Shown piece after piece: positions 25,487 to 33,941 of a stretch of DNA of 64,000 nucleotides. Location: positions 1 to 64,000 of the forward strand of contig RZZW01000005.1 in NCBI GenBank assembly GCA_009929695.1, read 5' to 3'. Position 1 is the stretch's first letter. Each line of letters opens with the position of its first letter. Both the position numbers and the translations under genes were made by a program. The stretch comes from Clostridia bacterium. GTDB lineage: Bacteria; Bacillota; Clostridia; Oscillospirales; Ruminococcaceae. Below the pieces are notes generated by a model, which was not told the origin of the DNA, did no database searches, and saw nothing but the letters and a program-made list of their open reading frames with translations.

Positions 25487-26890
25487 TTAGAACGAGGTTA
25501 CATAGCAAAGAGCCTGTGGCCCTTTCAATTCATCGCTTGCAGCACTGTATGTTGTATGAAGCATTTTTTCGGCTGTTTCGCTTAGTGGCTTGCCGTAAAA
25601 TTCGGCATACAGCGCTTTAATTTCGGGGTTTTCGTGGCTTTGGCGCACGGCGAGCTCGCTGTCGCGCTTATAAAGGCTGTCTATGCGCGCTTTGCGCAGT
25701 GCATCGCCCTTTTCGATAGTGCCCTTTGGCTGACCGCCGCCGCCGATGCACCCGCCCGGGCACGTCATTACCTCTATAAAATGATACTGCTTTTCGCCGT
25801 TTTTGAGCTTTTTGATAAGCTCGTCGGCATTTTTTGTTCCGTAGACGACGGCGACATTTATCGGCGTGCCTGCGATTGTGCGCGTCGCCTCGCGTATGCC
25901 ATCCATACCGCGCACGGGGGTGAGCGTGTAGAGCTCTGCGGGGGCGGGCGCGCCTGTCAAATATGCGTAGGCGGTGCGAAGCGCGGCCTCCATAACGCCG
26001 CCTGTGTTGCCGAAAATCACGCCCGCGCCCGAAGCCTGACCCATTAGGCTGTCAAAGCTGCTGTCGTTTAGCGCGGAAAAGTCGATATTTTCTTCCTTGG
26101 CCCACCGTGCAAGCTCGCGCGTTGTGACCACATAATCCATATCGCGCATACCGTCTATGCCGAGGTGTTTTGCGGCGGCGTTCATTTCACTGCGCCTTAT
26201 TTCGTACTTTTTAGCAGTGCATGGAGTGATGGCTGCATTGACGATTTTGCGCGGGTCTATGCCCATTTTTTTGGCATACCACGTCTTTATTGTCGGGCCC
26301 TGCATACCTATCGGGCTCTTGGCGCTCGATATGTTTGCGAGCATGTCGGGGTGATAGATTTCTGCATATTTTATCCATGCGGGGCAGCACGACGTAAACT
26401 GCGGAAGCGGCGCTGTGCCTTTTGTGACACGCTCGATAAGCTCGCTCGCCTCCTCAACTATTGTGAGGTCGGCGGCAAAGTTTGTGTCGAGTACATAATC
26501 AGCGCCAAGTGCACGCAAAAGCGATATCATTTTGCCCTCGACAAAGCTGCCGTCCGGCATGCCAAACTCCTCGCCGAGCGCCGCGCGAACTGACGGCGAC
26601 GTGCTGAAAATGACGATTTTATCTTCGTCGCGAGCGGCGTTTTGAACGTCTTTATACTCGTGTTTTTCCGTTATGCTATCGACGGGACAGACGTTTGAGC
26701 ACTGTCCGCAATATACGCACACGGCGTTGTCGTTTGTTTGCTCTAGCGTATAGGTGCCCAGCACGCCTATATAATTTGTACAGACGTCCTTGCACTGGCC
26801 GCATTTTATGCACTTTGCCTCGTCGCGGCAAATGGCGGGGTTGTCCTTTTCAATCGGAACTCTAACCGAAAGCGGAAGATGTTTTTCCAG
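25487..26890 (-). CDS. [FeFe]-hydrogenase, monomeric, CTG start
   Basis: 467 aa if read from the CTG at 26890. From there two ferredoxin-type clusters (CIKCGQCKDVC, then CVYCGQCSNVC) precede the H-cluster domain with all three signature loops: FTSCCPAW (about 165-172), TPCTAKKYE (about 222-230) and EVMTCPGGCIGGGGQP (about 373-388). A GTG at 26764 would start after the first cluster, so it is unlikely to be the true start. The codon before CTG is TAA, so no longer frame exists; the only other option is an ATT. The N-terminus LEKHLPLSVRVPIEKDNPAI fits family openings. Likely disposes of electrons as H2 or senses H2. Confidence 0.88.
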   Translation of the reverse strand: MEKHLPLSVRVPIEKDNPAICRDEAKCIKCGQCKDVCTNYIGVLGTYTLEQTNDNAVCVYCGQCSNVCPVDSITEKHEYKDVQNAARDEDKIVIFSTSPSVRAALGEEFGMPDGSFVEGKMISLLRALGADYVLDTNFAADLTIVEEASELIERVTKGTAPLPQFTSCCPAWIKYAEIYHPDMLANISSAKSPIGMQGPTIKTWYAKKMGIDPRKIVNAAITPCTAKKYEIRRSEMNAAAKHLGIDGMRDMDYVVTTRELARWAKEENIDFSALNDSSFDSLMGQASGAGVIFGNTGGVMEAALRTAYAYLTGAPAPAELYTLTPVRGMDGIREATRTIAGTPINVAVVYGTKNADELIKKLKNGEKQYHFIEVMTCPGGCIGGGGQPKGTIEKGDALRKARIDSLYKRDSELAVRQSHENPEIKALYAEFYGKPLSETAEKMLHTTYSAASDELKGPQALCYVTSF

Positions 26891-26937
26891 TTATTCACTC
26901 TTTTCTATTAGCGGCTGCTAATTGCTTTTCTTGTCAA

Positions 26938-26966
26938 ATTATAGCATTTTTTAATTTTGTGTTCAA
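26938..26966 (-). promoter_or_regulatory. SigA-type promoter of hydrogenase gene
   Basis: Minus strand TTGAAC (26966-26961), 17-bp spacer, TATAAT (26943-26938). The leader to the CTG codon is about 40 bases. Confidence 0.8.
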
Positions 26967-27065
26967 TAGGCAAAATGCTAAATTAAGCAGTGCTTGAGGA
27001 CGCGCTAACTTTTTTATAAACAGCCGGAAGAAGCACCTGTGAAAAGTCGTTATTGACAAGTCCAG

Positions 27066-27707
27066 TTATATAAAATCTATAACTTCCCTAAGGCTCGGCA
27101 GTATGGCAAACGCAAGCTGCTCCATTTCGGGGGTCGGCGGGTCCATGTCGGGTATCATTATCGCTTTGCAGCCCGCGGCGTGGCCTGCGCGGATGCCGTT
27201 ATAGGAGTCCTCAAGCACTATGCAGTTTGCGGGGTCAGCGCCAAGCTTTTCGGCGCATTTTAGAAAAACCTCCGGCGCGGGCTTTGAGTTTTTTACCTCG
27301 TCGCCCGCAACTATCGCCTGAAAATGTTTTTCAACGCCGGCAACGCGCAAATTTTGCTCAACAAGCACGCGGTTTGTGCTGCTGCCAACGGCGGTGGGTA
27401 TTCCGCGCTTTTCAAGCTCTGTCAAAAGCTCCATCAAATATGGCCGAAGCGGCACATGCTTTGCAAGACTCGCCGTAAACTTTTCAACCGTTTCGTCAAG
27501 CAGCATGTCATACGGAAAATCCTCGCCGAAATGCTCCATAAACAGCTTTTTGCCCATCGCTCTGTTCACACCGCGCAGCATAGCAACGTCGCTCGGCGTT
27601 ATGGTAAAGCCATGGTTTGCGCCTGTTTCTATCCACATTCCGTCAGCAAGACGCTCTGTGTCAAACATCAGACCGTCCATATCAAACAATATCGCCTGTA
27701 CACTCAT
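27066..27707 (-). CDS. HAD-superfamily phosphatase (beta-PGM/YniC-like)
   Basis: 213-aa cytosolic hydrolase of HAD subfamily IA. Motif I FDMDGLMFDTE at 8-18 (nucleophile Asp9), motif II VGSSTN at about 107-112, motif III Lys (NSKPAPEVF) and motif IV VLEDSYNGIRA at about 164-174. The helical cap between motifs I and II fits sugar-phosphatases or beta-phosphoglucomutases. Good ribosome site GAGGAG. Divergent from ilvE. Confidence 0.85.
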   Translation of the reverse strand: MSVQAILFDMDGLMFDTERLADGMWIETGANHGFTITPSDVAMLRGVNRAMGKKLFMEHFGEDFPYDMLLDETVEKFTASLAKHVPLRPYLMELLTELEKRGIPTAVGSSTNRVLVEQNLRVAGVEKHFQAIVAGDEVKNSKPAPEVFLKCAEKLGADPANCIVLEDSYNGIRAGHAAGCKAIMIPDMDPPTPEMEQLAFAILPSLREVIDFI

Positions 27708-27740
27708 TAAAAAATCTCCTCAAAAACAGTTATTTGTCTA

Positions 27741-27748
27741 ATTATATC
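27741..27748 (-). promoter_or_regulatory. extended -10 promoter of HAD gene
   Basis: Minus strand TGATATAAT (TG extended -10 with TATAAT at 27746-27741); no clear -35. Confidence 0.5.
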
Positions 27749-27769
27749 ATAAAAACGCGCACTTCACTA

Positions 27770-27798
27770 TTGTAAAATGCTAAAAAAGCGTATAAAAT
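27770..27798 (+). promoter_or_regulatory. promoter of ilvE
   Basis: TTGTAA (27770-27775), 17-bp spacer, TAAAAT (27793-27798); GGGGAG precedes the ATG at 27833. Confidence 0.5.
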
Positions 27799-27832
27799 AT
27801 ATGGTATATATATAAAAGGGGAGTATAAAGCT

Positions 27833-28903
27833 ATGATTGATATTAAAATTGAAAAAACGAGCTCGCCGAAAGCGAAGCCCGCAGATGAAACAAAGCTTGG
27901 TTTTGGCAAGGTATTTTCAGACCATATGTTTATCATGAATTACGACGCAGCCGAGGGTTGGCACGACGCGCGCATTGTTCCGTATGCGCCAATCGTCCTT
28001 GACCCGTCAGCCGTCGTGTTTCACTATGCGCAGGAGTGCTTTGAGGGCATGAAGGCTTACCGCACGGACAAAGATAAAATTCAGCTTTTCCGCCCCGACT
28101 GCAACGCAAAACGCATGCAGGACACCCACGCGCGCCTTGCGATACCGCAAATTCCCGTCGACGATTTTGTGCAGGCTGTCAAGGCGCTTGTAAATGTCGA
28201 GCGCGATTGGGTTCCGCATTCAGTGGGCGCAAGCCTTTACATACGCCCGTTCACAATCGCCACAATGCCGCAGCTAGGCGTGCACGCAAGCTCGCAGTAT
28301 CAGTTTATCATCATCTGCTCGCCGTCCGGCGCATATTATGCAGAGGGTATAAACCCTGTTAAAATATATGTTGAGGACGAATATGTGCGCGCGTGCCCAG
28401 GCGGCACAGGCGCAATTAAATGCGGCGGCAACTACGCAGCGTCAATTTTGGCGGGCGAAAAAGCAGAGAAGCTCGGCTACAGCCAAGTGCTTTGGCTCGA
28501 CGGCGTTGAGCGCAAATATGTCGAAGAAGTGGGCAGCATGAACATTTTCTTCAAGATTAACGGCGAAATCTACACCGCCGCGACAGTCGGCACAGTGCTG
28601 CCGGGCGTCACGCGCAGAAGCTGCATCGAGCTCATGAAGGACTGGGGCTACACCGTCCACGAGGGCAAGCTAGCGATAGCCGATGTCATGAAGGCAGGCG
28701 AGGACGGCACTTTAGAAGAGGTGTTCGGCACAGGCACAGCCGCCGTTGTCAGCCCTGTAAAGCAGCTAGACTGGGAAGATAAATCCGCCAAAATCGGCGA
28801 CGGCAAAATCGGCGAACTAACCCAGCGCCTCTACGACACCATGACAGGCATGCAGTGGGGGAAGATTGCGGATACTAAGGGTTGGATTGTACCGGTTGAA
28901 TAG
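27833..28903 (+). CDS. ilvE: branched-chain amino-acid aminotransferase
   Basis: 356-aa PLP enzyme (fold type IV) that interconverts leucine, isoleucine and valine with their keto acids. The PLP lysine is Lys196 in GAIKCGGNYAAS. Other family marks: HYAQECFEGMKAYR, LYIRPF, EEVGSMNIFF and EVFGTGTAAVVSPV. The length matches the longer group of bacterial and eukaryotic BCATs. Monocistronic, followed by an inverted element. Confidence 0.95.
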   Translation: MIDIKIEKTSSPKAKPADETKLGFGKVFSDHMFIMNYDAAEGWHDARIVPYAPIVLDPSAVVFHYAQECFEGMKAYRTDKDKIQLFRPDCNAKRMQDTHARLAIPQIPVDDFVQAVKALVNVERDWVPHSVGASLYIRPFTIATMPQLGVHASSQYQFIIICSPSGAYYAEGINPVKIYVEDEYVRACPGGTGAIKCGGNYAASILAGEKAEKLGYSQVLWLDGVERKYVEEVGSMNIFFKINGEIYTAATVGTVLPGVTRRSCIELMKDWGYTVHEGKLAIADVMKAGEDGTLEEVFGTGTAAVVSPVKQLDWEDKSAKIGDGKIGELTQRLYDTMTGMQWGKIADTKGWIVPVE

Positions 28904-28908
28904 ATTTT

Positions 28909-29060
28909 AAAATAAAGAAAAAAGAAGATAGAAGAAATAAAAAGTAAGGTGTGAAACCTGCGGTTTCACATTCTAATGGATAGAACAACCCGTTAGAATG
29001 TGATTGCGCAGCAATCACACCTTACTTTTTCTTTTTTATTTCTTCTTTTTTCTTTCTTAA
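28909..29060. repeat. purine-arm/pyrimidine-arm inverted element (copy 3)
   Basis: AAAGAAAAAAGAAGATAGAA-type left arm, mirrored by TTTCTTCTTTTTTCTTTC at right. Internal hairpins GTGAAACC-TGC-GGTTTCAC, CATTCTAA...TTAGAATG and GTGATTGC-GCA-GCAATCAC, and AAGTAAGGTGTG/CACACCTTACTT. Sits between convergent ilvE and the UPF0210 gene. Confidence 0.8.
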
Positions 29061-29070
29061 AAATTAAGCA

Positions 29071-30432
29071 TTAATTTTTAAGCGCCTGCAACGGTGCAGG
29101 TATTCTTCCGCCTCTGTTTACAAAAACGGCGGGGGAGTAGTTGCTTATCGGCATTATCGGGGCGTAGCCGAGCAATCCGCCGAAATCTAGCACGTCTCCT
29201 GCTTTGCAGCCGATTGCGGGTATAACGCGCACGGCGGTTGTCTTTGTGTTCACCATGCCTATCGCGGCTTCGTCTGCTATCAGTGCGCTTATCACCTCGG
29301 CTGTTGTCTCGCCGGGGATAACCACCATGTCTATGCCCACGCTGCAAACGGCTGTCATCGCTTCAAGCTTTTCAATCGTCAAGCTGCCGCACTGCGCCGC
29401 TTTAATCATTCCGTCGTCCTCTGACACAGGTATAAACGCGCCCGAAAGCCCGCCGACGTGGTTTGACGCCATAACGCCGCCCTTTTTAACAGCGTCGTTA
29501 AGCATCGCAAGTGTCGCTGTTGTGCCGCAGCAGCCGCAGCTTTCAAGCCCTATTTCCTCGAGAATATTCGCCACCGAGTCGCCCACCGCGGGCGTTGGCG
29601 CAAGCGATAAATCAACTATGCCAAACGGCACGCCGAGGCGCTCGCTGACAAGATTGCCCACAAGCTGACCCATGCGCGTGATCTTAAACGCCGTGCGCTT
29701 TATAAGCTCCGCCACCTCGTCAAGGCTCGCGTCCTTAGGCAGCTTCGCAAGCGCCGCACGCACTGCGCCCGGGCCTGAAACACCCACGTGCACAACGCAG
29801 TCCGGCTCGCCGACACCGTGAAACGCGCCCGCCATAAACGGATTGTCCTCCGGCGCATTGCAGAACACGACAAGCTTTGCCGCGCCCATGCACATGTTGT
29901 CCTTAGTCATCTCGGCCGTCTTTTTCACAGTCGCGCCCATCATTTTCACAGCGTCCATGTTGATGCCCGTCTTTGTCGATCCGATGTTTACGCTGCTGCA
30001 CACGATGTCTGTGCACGCAAGCGCTTCGGGTATGCTGTTTATAAGACGTTCGTCGCCCGCCGAAAAGCCCTTGTGAACAAGCGCCGAATAGCCGCCCACA
30101 AAGTTTACGCCAACCTCTTTCGCCGCGCGGTCAAGCGTTTTTGCGTACATAACAGGGTCAGCGTCGGGCGCGCTTGCCAAAAGCATGGCTATCGGTGTGA
30201 CGGATATGCGCTTATTTACGATGGGCATGCCGTAGGTCGCCGAAATTTCCTCCGCCGTTTTTACAAGGTCTTTAGCCTTTGTTGTGATTTTTTTATAGAT
30301 TTTCTCGCACGCCTTTTCGCCGTCGGGGTCAGCGCAGTCGAGCAGCGAAATGCCCATCGTGACCGTGCGCACGTCAAGGCTTTCGTCTGTAATCATCTGA
30401 ATAGTTTCAAGTATGTCATGTGTATCAAGCAT
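29071..30432 (-). CDS. UPF0210/PFL-family DUF711 protein
   Basis: 453 aa, matching the UPF0210 family over the whole length ([65 protein letters not shown]-like region and [11 protein letters not shown] at the end). It is structurally related to glycyl-radical enzyme folds but lacks the radical loop; function is not established. The partner ACT-domain gene lies 23 bases upstream, the normal arrangement for this family. Confidence 0.93.
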   Translation of the reverse strand: MLDTHDILETIQMITDESLDVRTVTMGISLLDCADPDGEKACEKIYKKITTKAKDLVKTAEEISATYGMPIVNKRISVTPIAMLLASAPDADPVMYAKTLDRAAKEVGVNFVGGYSALVHKGFSAGDERLINSIPEALACTDIVCSSVNIGSTKTGINMDAVKMMGATVKKTAEMTKDNMCMGAAKLVVFCNAPEDNPFMAGAFHGVGEPDCVVHVGVSGPGAVRAALAKLPKDASLDEVAELIKRTAFKITRMGQLVGNLVSERLGVPFGIVDLSLAPTPAVGDSVANILEEIGLESCGCCGTTATLAMLNDAVKKGGVMASNHVGGLSGAFIPVSEDDGMIKAAQCGSLTIEKLEAMTAVCSVGIDMVVIPGETTAEVISALIADEAAIGMVNTKTTAVRVIPAIGCKAGDVLDFGGLLGYAPIMPISNYSPAVFVNRGGRIPAPLQALKN

Positions 30433-30455
30433 TTTTACAACTCCTTAAACGCGGT

Positions 30456-30725
30456 TTAAACGCGGTGCATTGTGTCGTAAAGCTCCTGCCTTGTGCAGCG
30501 AATTTCAACACCCATCGTTTTGCCAAGCTCGTCAAGACGCTTTGCAAACGCGGTTATCTCGCTTTTGCATTTTGTCACGTCAACTATCATAATCATGGCG
30601 AACGTGCCGCGCAAAATGCGCTGTGTCACTTCCTCAACGTTCACGTCCTCGTCGGCGCACGCCGTGCACACCTTTGCAAGAATGCCCACCGCGTCCTTGC
30701 CTACAACGGTAATAACTGCTTCCAT
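30456..30725 (-). CDS. ACT domain protein, UPF0237
   Basis: 89 aa from the ATG at 30725 (GGGAGG upstream). It is a single ACT domain: EAVITVVGKDAVGILAKVCT, then EDVNVEEVTQRI, a layout for binding a small ligand, often an amino acid. Always found next to UPF0210, so it is likely its regulatory partner. The upstream in-frame ATG at 30755 has no ribosome site. Confidence 0.92.
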   Translation of the reverse strand: MEAVITVVGKDAVGILAKVCTACADEDVNVEEVTQRILRGTFAMIMIVDVTKCKSEITAFAKRLDELGKTMGVEIRCTRQELYDTMHRV

Positions 30726-30770
30726 AATTTTATACCCTCCCACATTTAGTTGCATGGTTTGTTAAAATTT

Positions 30771-30837
30771 CGGGCGGATATAGAATCCGCCCCTACAATC
30801 TTGCGGCGTGCGTAGGGGCGGATTCTATATCCGCCCG
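30771..30837. repeat. paired inverted GTAGGGGCGGAT repeat
   Basis: Perfect 26-bp inverted repeat (30771-30796 and 30812-30837), 15-base loop, the same core as the unit at 45-70. Confidence 0.92.
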
Positions 30838-30955
30838 CTGCCCCGCATACATAACCATGTATTGTTAGAATTAATTATATCAGAAAACACATATTTTATA
30901 AAGTGTCTTTTTTCACTTATTTAACAGCCGCAGACGGCGTGTTTTGGTAATATTG

Positions 30956-30984
30956 TTTACTTTCGGCTTAAAGTGTATTATAAT
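30956..30984 (+). promoter_or_regulatory. promoter of Lrp/AsnC gene
   Basis: TTTACT (30956-30961), 17-bp spacer, TATAAT (30979-30984). Confidence 0.75.
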
Positions 30985-31018
30985 TGTAAAAATATATGGC
31001 AAAAAAGGAGTTAAGATT

Positions 31019-31492
31019 ATGGAAAAGCTGCTGAAAATACTTGAGGGTAACGCGCGCATAAGCTTAGAGGATATGGCGACGATGATAAACGAAGCCCCCG
31101 AAACCGTCGCAATGAAGATGGATCAAATGCAAAAAGCGCATATAATTAACGGCTACCGCGCACTTATCGACTGGGAAAAAGCGGGCGTGGCGCATGTTCA
31201 GGCAATAATCGAGCTTCGCGTAACACCAAGACGCGACTGCGGCTTTGACGAGGTGGCGGCAACTATCGCCAATTTTGAAGAGGTCGACAGCGTGCTCTTG
31301 ATGAGCGGCGGCTACGACCTTTCGCTTGTCGTCAAGGGCACAAGCTTTCAGGATATCGCCCTTTTTGTCGCAAAGCGCCTTTCGCCAATCGAGGGTGTGC
31401 TTTCAACAGCGACGCATTTCGTCCTTAAAACATATAAAAAGGACGGCGTTTTGTACGGCGACGAAATGAAAGACGAACGGGAGTATCAGTGA
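31019..31492 (+). CDS. Lrp/AsnC family transcription regulator
   Basis: 157 aa from the ATG at 31019 with AAAGGAG upstream; longer in-frame starts lie upstream of the promoter. Residues 1-60 form the winged helix-turn-helix (LEDMATMINEAPETVAMKMD). Residues 70-150 form the RAM ligand domain (VAHVQAIIELRVTP, VLLMSGGYDLSLVVKG). Its stop overlaps the start of an aminotransferase gene, so it probably controls amino-acid-linked expression of that operon. Confidence 0.88.
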   Translation: MEKLLKILEGNARISLEDMATMINEAPETVAMKMDQMQKAHIINGYRALIDWEKAGVAHVQAIIELRVTPRRDCGFDEVAATIANFEEVDSVLLMSGGYDLSLVVKGTSFQDIALFVAKRLSPIEGVLSTATHFVLKTYKKDGVLYGDEMKDEREYQ

Positions 31493-32661
31493 TGGAATAC
31501 GAAAAGCTGATGGCTACCGCCGCTAAAGAAATGCGTCCGTCCGGCATACGCAAGTTTTTTGACATTGCCGCCGAAATGAAGGACTGTATTTCACTCGGCG
31601 TCGGCGAGCCCGATTTTAAAACACCGTGGGCTGTGCGAGACGCAGGCATCACAAGCCTTGAAAAAGGCAAAACCTGGTACACCTCAAACGCTGGCTTAAA
31701 AGAGCTGCGCGAGGAAATCTGCCGCTATTTAAGCCGCCGTTTTTCGCTTGAATATGAGCAAAAGGAGACGCTTGTAACAGTCGGCGGAAGCGAAGCCATC
31801 GACCTTTGCATTCGCGCGTTTGTCAACCCCGGCGACGAGGTCATTATCCCCGAACCTTGCTATGTCAGCTATCTGCCCATAACAACGCTCACGGGCGGCG
31901 TGCCTGTGCCAGTTCCGCTTCTTGCCGAAAATAAATTTAAGCTCACGGCCGAGCAGCTCAAAGCGGCTATCACGCCCAAAACAAAGCTGCTCATAATGCC
32001 GTTTCCGTGCAACCCCACAGGCGCAATAATGCGTCGTGAAGATTTAGAGCCTATCGCCGAGGTGCTGCGCGGCACCGATATTATGGTGCTCTCGGACGAA
32101 ATTTACGCCGAGCTAACCTATGGCGATATGCGCCACGTCAGCATCGCCGCGCTCGACGGAATGCGCGAGCGCACTGTGTTAGTGCAGGGCTTTTCCAAAG
32201 CATACGCAATGACGGGGTGGCGCTTAGGCTACGCGTGCGCGCCCGAGCCTGTCATAAAGCTGATGACAAAAATTCACCAGTCGGCAATCATGTGCGCGCC
32301 GTCCACAAGCCAGTATGCGGGCATCGTCGCGCTGAAAACCTGCGACGCGGACATCGAAAAAATGCGCACCGAATACGATGCGCGCCGCCGCTTTTTAGTT
32401 AAAGGCTTAAATAAAATGGGGCTGACCTGCTTTGAGCCGGAGGGCGCGTTTTACGTGTTCCCAAGCATACAAAGCACCGGCCTTTCAAGCGACGAATTTT
32501 GCAAAAGGCTGCTATACGACAAAAAAGTCGCCGTCATCCCCGGCACCGCGTTCGGAGATTCCGGCGAGGGCTTCATCCGCATAAGCTACTCCTATTCAAT
32601 AGCCCATCTGAGCGAAGCCATGCATAGAATTGAGCAGTTTTTGACTGAATTGAAGGCATAA
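31492..32661 (+). CDS. PLP aminotransferase class I/II (AspC/PatA-like)
   Basis: 389 aa from the ATG at 31492 (GGGAG upstream; a GTG one codon before is in frame). Fold-type-I aminotransferase: SLGVGEPDF, PFPCNPTGAI, the SDEIYAEL Asp that binds the pyridine nitrogen, PLP lysine Lys236 in GFSKAYAMTGWR, and the arginine in GFIRISYS near the C-terminus. Substrate probably aromatic or acidic amino acids. TGATG overlap with the Lrp gene means translational coupling. Confidence 0.9.
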   Translation: MEYEKLMATAAKEMRPSGIRKFFDIAAEMKDCISLGVGEPDFKTPWAVRDAGITSLEKGKTWYTSNAGLKELREEICRYLSRRFSLEYEQKETLVTVGGSEAIDLCIRAFVNPGDEVIIPEPCYVSYLPITTLTGGVPVPVPLLAENKFKLTAEQLKAAITPKTKLLIMPFPCNPTGAIMRREDLEPIAEVLRGTDIMVLSDEIYAELTYGDMRHVSIAALDGMRERTVLVQGFSKAYAMTGWRLGYACAPEPVIKLMTKIHQSAIMCAPSTSQYAGIVALKTCDADIEKMRTEYDARRRFLVKGLNKMGLTCFEPEGAFYVFPSIQSTGLSSDEFCKRLLYDKKVAVIPGTAFGDSGEGFIRISYSYSIAHLSEAMHRIEQFLTELKA

Positions 32662-32680
32662 ATTGCAAGCCTTGCGGATT

Positions 32681-32756
32681 GTAGGGGACGGCGTCCTCGA
32701 CGTCCCGCGCAGGTTTGCGCAAAGCTTAGGGAGCGACGAGGGCGTCGCTCCCTACA
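32681..32756. repeat. mixed GTAGGG repeat pair
   Basis: Forward unit GTAGGGGACGGCGTCC...GACGTCCCG (32681-32707) and a unit TAGGGAGCGACG...CGTCGCTCCCTACA (32727-32756), joined by AGGTTTGCGCAAAGC. The two units differ in core, unlike most pairs. Confidence 0.8.
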
Positions 32757-32790
32757 AAGGCAACATCATACACGTTGCGAGAGGTACCAA

Positions 32791-33933
32791 ATGGACATTT
32801 ACGTCTGCAAAGCGGGCAGTTATGACGAAAAAATTGTAAACGACGCCGTTGAGCGTGTGTTTGCGGCGTGCGAATGTGCAAAAACGCTCGGCGCAAATAC
32901 ACGCGCGTGCGTAAAAATAAACGTCATAGGCCGCCACGCGCCAAGCGACGCGGCAACAACGCACCCCGCCGTTCTCTGCGCCGTCATTCTCGCCCTTCAA
33001 AAGCGCGGCGTGACCGATATCACAGTTGCCGACTCCGCGGGCGGCGCATATAACGAAAGCGCTATGACCGCCATTTACAAAGCGTGCGGCATAACCCAGG
33101 TCTGTCAAAAAACAGGCGTGTCGCTATACACCGCGTGCAAATGGACCGGCAAAAAGGCGCAGAATTACGCGCTTGTGCCGCAGTTTAACGTCATACAGCC
33201 AGTGCTCGACGCAGATTTTATAATCAACGTGCCAAAGCTCAAAACGCATATGATGATGCGCCTCACAAACGCCACAAAAAACCTTTTCGGCGTTATACCG
33301 GGCTTGCAAAAGGCAGAGCTTCATATGCGGTTTCCAAAGTCCGATAAATTCGGCGCAATGCTCGTCGATTTGTGCGAGACGATAAAGCCAAATTTGACAG
33401 TCGTCGACGCGATAGACGGCATGGAGGGCGACGGCCCAAACAGCGGCACTCCGCGCCACATCGGGCTTATAATGGGTGGCGAAAGCACATATTCGCTCGA
33501 CCTCGCCGCGTGCGAAATAACAGGCATTTCACCCGCCGACGTGCCGTATATGGCAAACGCAATAAGCCGCGGCCTGTGCAAAAAAAGCTTTGCCGAGGTT
33601 GAAATAGGCGGCGATATAGGCGCTGTAAAACGCATCGACGGCTACAAGCTGCCCGCAAACAGCAAGGACGCGACATTTGCGGCGCATCAGTCAGGCGTAA
33701 TAGGCAAAATGGTCGCGCTCATCGAAAAATCGGCTGCGCCGCACCCTGTTATAAACGCAAAAAAATGTGTCGGATGTGCGCGCTGTGCGGACATTTGCCC
33801 CGCGCAGACAATTAATTTGACAAATAAAAAAGCACACATCGACAAAAAAGCCTGCATCCGCTGCTTTTGCTGCCATGAGGTGTGCCCCGCCGACGCAATA
33901 GACGTAAAACGGCTTTCATTTTTTAACATATAG
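32791..33933 (+). CDS. DUF362 protein with C-terminal ferredoxin domain
   Basis: 380 aa. Residues 1-300 are DUF362 (KINVIGRHAPSDAATTHP, VADSAGGAYNES, VPKLKTHMMMRLTNATKNLF, DAIDGMEGDGPNSG). The C-terminal 65 residues carry two [4Fe-4S] motifs, CVGCARCADIC and CIRCFCCHEVC. This order is the reverse of the paralogue at 3840, where the clusters sit inside the DUF362 part. Probable electron-transfer protein of unknown substrate. GAGAGGT ribosome site. Followed by ispE after 8 bases. Confidence 0.9.
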   Translation: MDIYVCKAGSYDEKIVNDAVERVFAACECAKTLGANTRACVKINVIGRHAPSDAATTHPAVLCAVILALQKRGVTDITVADSAGGAYNESAMTAIYKACGITQVCQKTGVSLYTACKWTGKKAQNYALVPQFNVIQPVLDADFIINVPKLKTHMMMRLTNATKNLFGVIPGLQKAELHMRFPKSDKFGAMLVDLCETIKPNLTVVDAIDGMEGDGPNSGTPRHIGLIMGGESTYSLDLAACEITGISPADVPYMANAISRGLCKKSFAEVEIGGDIGAVKRIDGYKLPANSKDATFAAHQSGVIGKMVALIEKSAAPHPVINAKKCVGCARCADICPAQTINLTNKKAHIDKKACIRCFCCHEVCPADAIDVKRLSFFNI

Positions 33934-33941
33934 GTGAGACA

